Shown piece after piece: positions 57,183-64,000 of a stretch of DNA of 64,000 bases. Source of the stretch: Corythucha ciliata (lineage: Eukaryota; Arthropoda; Insecta; Hemiptera; Tingidae); assembly GCA_038030265.1 (NCBI GenBank), contig JAWNBC010000095.1, positions 186,001 to 250,000 of the forward strand, in the 5' to 3' direction. Position 1 is the first letter of the stretch, and each line of letters starts with the position of its first letter. Position numbers and translations under genes: made by a program. Below the pieces are notes generated by a model. It ran no database searches and was not told where the DNA came from. It saw only the letters and a list, made by a program, of their open reading frames with translations.

Positions 57183-57678
57183 CGATTTCCAGTTCAGAGA
57201 AAGTCAGGAAATTGTAGTTGTACTCATCAGGAAGCATCTTTCTTAATTTCGCGAACCCCTCACGATGAACTATTTTGTGCTGCGCCAGATCCGTCGATGT
57301 TTCAAATTGCAAAAAGCATTGGTTACAGCTACAGTACAAGCAAACGTAGTAAATACAGTGAATCCCCTCCCCATTCTTTTGAATTCATCAATTGACAACA
57401 CGATACCTTTGTTTTTCTTCACCATTCGCTTCGTGGTGGTTTTTTTCAGTGTGCCGCTTCAAGGAATATTTGCTAGAAAAGTATTTACCACAAGTTGAAC
57501 AATTCCAATCTTTTTTAACCACAAATTCTTCCTTCCCAAGACCGTGAATTTTCTCTGCGTGCCTCTTTAAATTGAATTTAGAAGCAACATTTTCGCCACA
57601 GCGGTCGAACGAAATCATTTTTTTCAGTAAGAGACAACTGTCCTTTTGACTAATTATGAGAGACTGGAGACTATTCAC
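57183..57678 (-). CDS. C2H2 zinc-finger protein, two adjoining exons
   Basis: On the minus strand an ATG-containing frame (57678-57407) has two fingers: DRCGENVASKFNLKRHAEKI (the first Cys position reads Phe) and CSTCGKYFSSKYSLKRHTEK. A donor (CAAAG then GTATCG) at 57406 and an acceptor (GTACTGTAG) ending at 57329 define a 78-bp intron. Exon 57328-57183 continues in phase with a third finger, CNQCFLQFETSTDLAQHKIV, and ends at a donor (TCG then GTAAGT, 57182). Further exons should lie to the left, where the Gypsy 5' LTR region begins, so the gene may be interrupted. Start codon uncertain. Confidence 0.65.
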
Positions 57679-57699
57679 GACTAAACACTGATCTTCTTC

Positions 57700-58598
57700 T
57701 AGGTATAACTACTTAGACCGAAGGAAGACTATCAAAATTAACAGAGTGGGAGGAGTGCGAGCATAATTCAGCTTTTCAAACGTGAAACGTGAAAAAGTGA
57801 TGACCAAGCTCCAAGCATTTCGTGATTCGTTGACCCGGGAAAGGGGGCTTTATACAGTTGGCGGTAGGAAATTGGCGGTTCTTTGGAAGAATGATATTTT
57901 TATCGTCTCAAATTATAACAATTTATAGTTATCCTTCATGTGTAATACATCACTGTTTTTTTAACTTTATGGTTACTGTGTAAGACGTGCCATAAAGCCC
58001 TGAACACACGAGGACATTTATGTCATGCCATCAAATTTTCAATATGTTCGTGTGATGGTACTGTGAAAAAGTATAAAAACCATTATTATGCTTTCATGAA
58101 AAAGCCAGGAAACCGCTGGAAAATTGTCAATATTTTTCCCCTTTACCATCTCCATGGTAGAAACTAAGCTGAGAAATAACGCAACGACAAGAAGCAAGAA
58201 ACCAGCTATTTAGCCGTGAAACAGTCGATTATGTCCGAAAATATGAATTTTCCTTTAAATGCTTGAAAAAAAAAAAAAACGACCAGTTATGGGCAAATAT
58301 AAACTATATTATTAATACAACGTTTCAACGGCGTGATATGCCGCTCTACATATTATAGCGCCACCGGAACTGAAGGGGAAGACCAAAATTATTCTTAATG
58401 CATTAAATTTATATATAAAAAAAACCATACGTAGGTCCAAGACTATTTTTTGTAACAAACTTCATTACACGTCAATTATTCCCAATTGTCCGTTCATTCG
58501 CCGGTACTATTTTAGCATTTCTATATATGTATATTGACACAACTGGAGTGAAAGACGTCGACTAACCATTTAAAAATTCCACTGACGGGAAGCTAATC
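57700..58598. other. Intergenic, nothing recognised
   Basis: AT-rich, with an A run near 58268. Possibly the promoter side of the zinc-finger gene. No clear element. Confidence 0.35.
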
Positions 58599-59300
58599 TC
58601 AACCGACCCCGGTCCCTACTCCCCCACCATTGCCCGACACAATGCTACGTAAGACTTTGTGCAAGTTTTGAGTGTCTTCAATTCGATTAATCGTGTCTGC
58701 CTGTAGCTGAATATGAATCATTTCCGACACTCGTCGTTTGTATACAACTATACATCTGATTCCTTGTCCAAGATGGAAACTTTTTCCCAATTTATACAAT
58801 GGTTATTATTATTGCAATGTTGGGCCACAACTCTATCTGCTTGGTTAATAATATCCCGTTTGTGTTATCTTACCCGACAAGCTAAGGGCCGTTTTGTTTC
58901 CCCCAACATAGCACGCTGAACAGTTCCCACACGGCAATTTGTATACTACATTCGGGCACTTTAACTTATCCAACCGATCTTTACCTTTTTTGATTATCCC
59001 CGTTAGATTATCTTTAATGAACGGAACTGGAGCAATATTACTACCTTTTAAGGCCCATTTTACACATTCATACAAATTTTCTTTAAAAGGCACTTTGACA
59101 AAAAACTTATTACTTTGCTGAGCGTCAGACCTAGCATTAGAGCGACCCTTATTCTTATTGGAAATCGTATACAAGCGTTTTTTTATATATTTTTTCCACA
59201 AATTTTAACGGATATTGATTTTCCTTAAGAATAGCTTTAACAATATTAATATTTTCGTTATGAAACTCTTTCTCAGCTGACAATAGTAGGGATCGGAGGT
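58599..59300 (-). pseudogene. Penelope-like element relic: RT end and GIY-YIG endonuclease
   Basis: Minus frames carry, in order, the C-terminal RT-linked helix (SAEKEFHNENINIVKAILKE, 59290-59160), then PFIKDNLTGIIKKGKDRL and NVVYKLPCGNCSACYVG (the GIY-YIG-type segment with its Cys cluster, 59040-58905), then KRRVSEMIHIQLQADTINR near 58720. This order is characteristic of Penelope-like elements, whose RT is followed by a GIY-YIG nuclease (family knowledge). Frame breaks near 59180, 58850 and 58780 make it dead. The RT core is missing, replaced on the right by a GC-rich minisatellite. Confidence 0.8.
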
Positions 59301-59319
59301 GTGTGCTAGGGCGCAGGAT

Positions 59320-59560
59320 ATCGAGATACCGGCCCGCCCCCGGCCACGCCCACCGCCCCCTGGCCCCCTCTGGCCTTGTAATCGACCATTTTGTACCCGC
59401 CCCCATCTGGCCATCGGCCGCCCCCGTCCATACCCGCCCCCGTCCATACCCGCCCCCCAAATCGTCCATTTTGTACCCGCTCCCATCCGGCCACCGGCCA
59501 TTTTGTACCCGCCCCCAACCCCTCCGGCCATTTTGTACCCTTCCCAATCAGTTTTCCCCT
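59320..59560. repeat. GC-rich minisatellite
   Basis: Variants of CGGCCATTTTGTACCCGCCC and CCCCGTCCATACCCGC repeat about ten times in 240 bp. Very C-rich on the plus strand, open in most frames and therefore the source of several spurious proline- or glycine-rich frames. Confidence 0.85.
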
Positions 59561-59629
59561 CACAGTTGCCCGGGCCGTTCCCGCCCCTCGGCCAATCACA
59601 GCTCAACACTGCCTCCCCACCTAGTGATG

Positions 59630-59715
59630 GGTCAAGGGAAAAAACCCATTGGGAATATTCCCGTTTTTTGGGAAAAAACCCGGTTTTTTCCCAAGAAAGT
59701 ATTTTCCCACCCGAA
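59630..59715. repeat. GGGAAAAAACCC palindrome cluster
   Basis: GGGAAAAAACCC, GGGAATATTCCC, GTTTTTTGGGAAAAAAC and GGTTTTTTCCC occur back to back. They could be subterminal repeats of the adjacent hAT relic (inference). Confidence 0.6.
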
Positions 59716-59897
59716 TTGGGTTTTTATTAGTTCAATTTGAATAGAACTTATCACTGCAGAAATTAGAGAATTCAGCCTCGAAGCGTGAGTTTTTTTCCTC
59801 GCGCAGCCTCTTTTAACCTTTCCCTCAACTCTGAGAAGTCTCTATCTGCTCCATAGAGATAATTCATCTCGCATTACGCCACATTGAGCTAAAGGTC

Positions 59898-60216
59898 GCT
59901 GAAAATTTACCTCGGTCGTCACTTTCCAAGAATGAACAGTCCCTGATTCTAGGAAAACTGAAAGACAGAATTGACTCCAGCGTTAAAAGTAGTATTCATT
60001 ACGCTGCGACACTCCTGGGCCCATCATCATAGGGGACGCTGCTGAGCAAGACGAGCAAATAGAAGGCATTAAAAATTCATAAGGTTGCCACACAGATGAA
60101 GGTTAATGTCGACAAAGCGATGGTGGATTTGGCCAACTATCGTTCCAAGGATGGACTCTGGGGGAAGACATTTTTGTGGGAAAGTGCCTCGGCGGTCACG
60201 CCAAGTGTTTGGAGAA
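59898..60216 (+). pseudogene. hAT transposase C-terminal fragment
   Basis: Mostly one frame: SSIHYAATLLGP, then two stops, then VNVDKAMVDLANYRSKDG and LWGKTFLWESASAVTPSVW. This matches the C-terminal dimerisation-side segment of hAT transposases (pattern A--LLNP ... L--Y---G-F-----W). The usual following Trp and dimerisation domain are cut at 60216. Confidence 0.65.
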
Positions 60217-60339
60217 GAGAGAGACTTTTTATTTTCTTTCTCTTTTCATCTCTTCTGGTTCAATTTGTCTTATCCCTCTCCCTAACATTTTGCCGCCTAG
60301 GGCCCCGGTAGTCCCCCTCTCCAAGATCCCCCTTGCGAA

Positions 60340-60711
60340 ACACGCGAAATTTGTTCTGAATGCGCAAAATTCCGCAAAGATCCGCAAAAATTTGGTTTTA
60401 GGAAGAACCAATCCGGTAAAATTCCTTTTTATAAGGGTGTCAATCTTGTGAAATTGGCTTTATAAGTGGGTAAGGCTGGTCGTCCACTGGAAGCGTCTTC
60501 AAGCGGCACTACAACGAGCGTAGGTACATACAAAAGGCGTAAATTGAATTCACTGCTGCTAAGCCTGCAGTGGACGATGCCACATTCAGTTAGGCTTTGG
60601 ATGTACGCTCGCTGTCGCGCGTTGTAGCGCCGCTTGAAAACGCTTCCAGCGGACGACAGACCTAAAACTCGTGACATTGGGGCAATAATCCACATGATTT
60701 GGTTTTCGAAA
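60340..60711. repeat. Degenerate ~30-bp repeat, relative of 4880-5800
   Basis: GCGAAATTTGTTCTGAATG, CAATCTTGTGAAATTGGCTT and CAATAATCCACATGATTTGG match the unit at 4880-5800 (compare AATCCACAAAATTCGG at 5758). It is interrupted by a hairpin MITE at 60479-60657 and ends in the gap. Confidence 0.55.
60479..60657. mobile_element. Hairpin MITE
   Basis: GTCGTCCACTGGAAGCGTCT and, inverted at the right, GTCGTCCGCTGGAAGCGTTT begin a stem of ~45 bp that continues through TTCAAGCGGC and CTACAACG. 179 bp. Target duplication not resolved. Confidence 0.7.
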
Positions 60712-61211
60712 NNNNNNNNNNNNNNNNNNNNNNNNNNNNNNNNNNNNNNNNNNNNNNNNNNNNNNNNNNNNNNNNNNNNNNNNNNNNNNNNNNNNNNNNN
60801 NNNNNNNNNNNNNNNNNNNNNNNNNNNNNNNNNNNNNNNNNNNNNNNNNNNNNNNNNNNNNNNNNNNNNNNNNNNNNNNNNNNNNNNNNNNNNNNNNNNN
60901 NNNNNNNNNNNNNNNNNNNNNNNNNNNNNNNNNNNNNNNNNNNNNNNNNNNNNNNNNNNNNNNNNNNNNNNNNNNNNNNNNNNNNNNNNNNNNNNNNNNN
61001 NNNNNNNNNNNNNNNNNNNNNNNNNNNNNNNNNNNNNNNNNNNNNNNNNNNNNNNNNNNNNNNNNNNNNNNNNNNNNNNNNNNNNNNNNNNNNNNNNNNN
61101 NNNNNNNNNNNNNNNNNNNNNNNNNNNNNNNNNNNNNNNNNNNNNNNNNNNNNNNNNNNNNNNNNNNNNNNNNNNNNNNNNNNNNNNNNNNNNNNNNNNN
61201 NNNNNNNNNNN
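60712..61211. other. Assembly gap (500 N)
   Basis: A round 500-base run of N, likely a gap of arbitrary size. Frames drawn across it are meaningless. Confidence 1.
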
Positions 61212-61263
61212 ATAAAATCATTCTTTAATGGTGGATTTCACCTTGTAGAGACGATAAACTTAA

Positions 61264-61400
61264 TTGATGAACAATACAGCCGTGGTGTTTTTTATTATTA
61301 ATGTTTTATTTTTATTTTGTTTGATGAACAATACAGCCGTGGTGTTTTTTACATTGAATGCATTTCGGGGCCACTCCCGGTGCCCCTCATCAGCATTGTC
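61264..61400 (-). ncRNA. Hammerhead-ribozyme-like motif with duplicated 3' flank
   Basis: On the minus strand CTGATGAG (61393-61386) is followed by a GGGGC/GCCCC stem with loop and then CGAAA (GAAA at 61366-61363). This is the CUGAUGAG, stem II, CGAAA core of a hammerhead. ACAATGC before the core can pair with GTATTGT downstream (stem I). Stem III and a clean NUH cleavage site are not convincing. The downstream phrase AACACCACGGCTGTATTGTT is duplicated (61264-61297 and 61321-61352). Penelope-like elements carry hammerheads in their terminal repeats (family knowledge), and the Penelope relic 2 kb away has the same orientation. Confidence 0.4.
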
Positions 61401-61627
61401 TATAATTACATAATTTACAAAAAGAACAATATAATTAATAAAAACCGAATAAAAAAGAGAAAAATACAATAAAAAAAACAGCAACGATACGCACCGCTTT
61501 ATCTCTAAGGCAAAACACAACGCCCCAAAATTCACTCGGGAACACGGCCTGCTAACTTACAGCGTAAGGGCCTCGTACTAAAAGTTCGAGGAGGAGTTAG
61601 TTTGCGGCCCTGGACGCTGGATAGCGT
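61400..61627. other. AT-rich spacer before the second Gypsy LTR
   Basis: A/T runs and a 91-codon minus frame without recognisable content. Confidence 0.35.
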
Positions 61628-61947
61628 TGTGATCTTGATATTCACTACAGTGACTCTATAGATATTCACCATTCCACTTTCTTCACCCTTCGCACAACCC
61701 TAGCAACACTCACTCAAGTTCGGAGGTTGTTTTGTCTGTCAATTTGAAAAGTTTGGTATCAAGATTTTACTCTCATTGCATTTGCTTTATTATTTTAATG
61801 TAAATTTAATAGGAGTTAAAAGGTTGTGAGGTTTGAACACATGAGTTGAAAAACAATAAAAACAGTTTTGATTTGGTTGTCTATGTGAAACTGTTTCATT
61901 TCACTCGGGTTCTCTGAACACGAGTTTTCAGGGTATCCGACATTACA
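61628..61947 (+). mobile_element. 5' LTR of the second Gypsy element
   Basis: A 320-bp stretch from TGTGATCTTGATATTC to CGACATTACA, with TG...CA ends, placed directly before TTTTTGGCGACAGGAC (probable primer site, 61948-61963) and the gag start at 61971. The 3' LTR is outside the window, so the left boundary and target duplication cannot be confirmed. Confidence 0.6.
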
Positions 61948-61970
61948 TTTTTGGCGACAGGACTTTCAAA

Positions 61971-64000
61971 ATGCCACTGAGAAGACGCGTGTACAGTGAA
62001 GAAGCTCGAAGGGAAGGAAATGTGGCTCGTTCGTCGGAATCAGTTGTACGACCGTTGAATATCGGTAACATATCAGAATTTAACGTGAGTTCTGATAATT
62101 GGTCAATATACAAGGAACGCTTAGACCAGTATTTTGAAGTGAATGCTGTCGAGGAAGATCGTAAAACATCAGTTTTTATTTCGCTGATGGGAACAGAAGC
62201 GTATTCTTATTTGCGAAATTTGTGTTCTCCGGAACTACCAAAAATTAAAACTTATAATGAAATTTGCAGTTTGATGGACAGGCAATTTTCGTGTCGAGTT
62301 TCTATTTTTCGACAGAGGATCCGTTTCTACAAAATGGAACAACATGAAAATGAAAGTGTTGCAGATTGGTTTGTTCGGTGTAAGAAGTTCGCAGCTGACT
62401 GCGAATTCGGCGAATGTCTGGAACAAGTCCTTAAGGATAAGTTTGTCTGTGGTATTATTCATACTAATATTTTAGATCGGCTTTGTGAAGAAGATCCTCA
62501 AAAGAAATCGCTCATGGACCTTTATGACATTGCTTTGAGAAAAGAGTCATTTTCGAAGCAAGATCACAGTCGGTCAGAAGAAATCAATAAGTTGAAGCCC
62601 AGACAGTTTCAAAAATGTCGTTCTTGTGGAAAAGATAATCATGACTTCGTGAACTGCAGGTACAAGAATTACATTTGTAAGAAGTGTGGAAAAAAAGGTC
62701 ATTTAGCAGTTGTTTGTACTGACAAAATATGTAGCACGAAAACGATCGAAGAAGAAGAAAAAGACATGAATGATTTGGGTCTTTTGGATGTGTTCCATGT
62801 AGGATTGAATCATGTTAGTCCCATTGAAACGACTGTGCTACTTGAAGGAAAAAAACTTCAATTAGAAATTGACACGGGAGCTGGGGTCTCGGTTCTTCCT
62901 TGCAAAATTTATTTCAATTATTTCTCCTTTCTTCCATTACAAAAAACCGGTATCAAATTGAAAGCGTATGGGGGAGAAATAATCAAGCCTTTGGGAAAAA
63001 TAGTCGGCTGCGTATCTTGGAGGAATCAGAGACACATGTGTGAAATGGTCGTTGTTCCTAAAGGAATGAAGCCTTTATTGGGAAGGGACTGGTTACAAAC
63101 GTTCGAGGCAACTATAAACCATATTTCTCAATTCGGTAATAAGAATAAGAGAGACATAGATAAATTGTTGAAGAAGTATGATTCGCTTTTCCAAGAAGAC
63201 CTAGGGAAGTATGAGTATGAGAAAATAAGCTTAGCAATTAAGAAGGATGCTATTCCAAAATTTTGTAAGCCTCGGCCTATTCCATTTGCCTTCAAGGAAA
63301 AGGTGGATCAGGAACTTGAACGATTGGAGAGAAGCGGAGTAATTTCGAAAATCAATAGCTCGGTTTGGGGGACTCCTTTAGTTCCTATACTTAAACCTGA
63401 TGGGGTGTCATTAAGACTTTGTGCAAATTATAAAATAACAGTCAATAAGTTTCTTGAAGATGTTCAACACCCATTACCTCGAGTAGAAGAAATTTGGAAT
63501 GTTCTTCAAGGGGGAGAATATTTCAGCAAGTTAGATTTTCGTAATGCGTATAATCAACTGGAATTAGATGACAAATCGGGGCTAATTCTCGCATGGTCTA
63601 CTCACAAAGGGATTTATAAGGTGAATCGCTTACCTTTTGGGACCAAACCAGCAGTCGGAATTTTTCAAAAAGTAGTCGAAAAATGTGTGCAAGGTCTTAC
63701 GGGAGTCGTGAATTATTTAGACGACTTGGTTGTTACCGGAAAAACAATAAAAGAGCATCTCGAAAATTTGGAAAATGTATTTGAATCATTGAGTAAGGCT
63801 GGATTTCGTCTCAATTTGGACAAGTGTAAATTTTTTGAACCCGAAATTAAATTTCTGGGTCATATCATTGATAGAAGAGGAATTAGGAAAGATCCCACCA
63901 AAGTACAAGATATCCTTGAAATGAAACGTCCATCAAATTTGTCTGAGCTAAAGAGTTTTTTGGGAATGGTGACGTACTTCATGAGGTTTGTTCCAAACAT
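61971..64000 (+). CDS. Ty3/Gypsy gag-pol polyprotein, open to the window edge
   Basis: ATG at 61971 (MPLRRRVYSEEARREGNV) opens at least 676 codons with no stop. Gag covers about residues 30-210. Two CCHC knuckles follow at residues ~220-250 (CRSCGKDNHDFVNC and CKKCGKKGHLAVVC). The protease has EIDTGAGVSVLP (~residue 303) and LLGRDW. RT begins near residue 440 with GVISKINSSVWGTPLVPI, has KLDFRNAYNQLELDD and the catalytic YLDD (NYLDDLVVTG, ~residue 582), and runs into SELKSFLGMVTYFMRFVPN at the edge. Gag and pol share one frame. The position usually reading C-x-DYK has Asn (CANYK). It looks potentially active; RNase H, integrase and 3' LTR lie beyond 64000. Confidence 0.92.
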   Translation, partial: MPLRRRVYSEEARREGNVARSSESVVRPLNIGNISEFNVSSDNWSIYKERLDQYFEVNAVEEDRKTSVFISLMGTEAYSYLRNLCSPELPKIKTYNEICSLMDRQFSCRVSIFRQRIRFYKMEQHENESVADWFVRCKKFAADCEFGECLEQVLKDKFVCGIIHTNILDRLCEEDPQKKSLMDLYDIALRKESFSKQDHSRSEEINKLKPRQFQKCRSCGKDNHDFVNCRYKNYICKKCGKKGHLAVVCTDKICSTKTIEEEEKDMNDLGLLDVFHVGLNHVSPIETTVLLEGKKLQLEIDTGAGVSVLPCKIYFNYFSFLPLQKTGIKLKAYGGEIIKPLGKIVGCVSWRNQRHMCEMVVVPKGMKPLLGRDWLQTFEATINHISQFGNKNKRDIDKLLKKYDSLFQEDLGKYEYEKISLAIKKDAIPKFCKPRPIPFAFKEKVDQELERLERSGVISKINSSVWGTPLVPILKPDGVSLRLCANYKITVNKFLEDVQHPLPRVEEIWNVLQGGEYFSKLDFRNAYNQLELDDKSGLILAWSTHKGIYKVNRLPFGTKPAVGIFQKVVEKCVQGLTGVVNYLDDLVVTGKTIKEHLENLENVFESLSKAGFRLNLDKCKFFEPEIKFLGHIIDRRGIRKDPTKVQDILEMKRPSNLSELKSFLGMVTYFMRFVPN

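Noticed and set aside
59155..59740. Several overlapping Gly/Trp-rich or Pro-rich frames of 77-145 codons
   Set aside because: Products of the GC-rich minisatellite at 59320-59560, open in most frames on both strands.
60586..61301. Frames of ~200 codons spanning the N run
   Set aside because: They cross 500 unknown bases; no real coding content.

Overview
The window reads as repeat-dense nuclear DNA of an arthropod, most likely an insect. The basis is the mix of element families (Copia, BEL/Pao, Ty3/Gypsy with an envelope-like gene, Penelope-like, hAT-, Mutator-, Tc1/mariner- and Harbinger-type DNA elements), exons with GT-AG introns, AT-rich spacers, and one assembly gap (N run, 60712-61211). 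No bacterial operon, rRNA, tRNA or CRISPR array was seen. Species is not determinable from the sequence alone.

Layout. 1-8.4 kb: a 2.6-kb foldback element with 9-bp target duplication (406-3014), a cluster of six small hairpins with covarying stems (3553-3791), a degenerate ~30-bp repeat field and a second foldback. 8.4-12.1 kb: a hairpin element enclosing an exon-like segment, a CACTG-ended element with subterminal repeats and exon-like pieces, then three small MITEs. 12.9-13.9 kb: a BEL/Pao integrase relic. 13.9-19.5 kb: palindromes, another CACTG element, a MULE fragment, and a satellite with a CTCGAGCGCGTCAGATTA motif. 19.59-25.12 kb: a complete but dead Copia element (TSD TTCTT), split by an 8-bp-TSD DNA element that itself carries a nested MITE. 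25-31.5 kb: inverted duplicates of those elements, a Tc1/mariner-like relic and a solo LTR. 31.5-45 kb: a 2.8-kb foldback, MITEs, a THAP exon, an inverted duplication of a SWIM-like exon, and an array of RFX/X-box-like palindromes (44635-45030). 45.3-49.6 kb: an orphan exon and an apparently intact two-exon tyrosine recombinase (Crypton-like). 49.7-56.8 kb: a dead errantivirus-like Gypsy element riddled with three MITEs. 57-61.4 kb: C2H2 zinc-finger exons, a Penelope-like relic, GC-rich minisatellite, hAT relic, the gap, and a hammerhead-like motif. 61.6-64 kb: the 5' LTR and open gag-pol frame of a second Gypsy element that runs off the window.

The best candidates for functional coding sequence are the tyrosine recombinase (48438-49615), the partial Gypsy gag-pol (61971-64000), and isolated exons (38893-39048, 39351-39661, 45337-45607, 57183-57678). 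Most of the rest is a layered record of insertions whose order can be read from target duplications. Nothing here is a demonstrated new system. The most unusual structures are the covarying hairpin cluster, a precise 75-bp internal inversion between two copies of one element, a set of MITEs sharing 3-bp CWG target duplications, and the X-box array.
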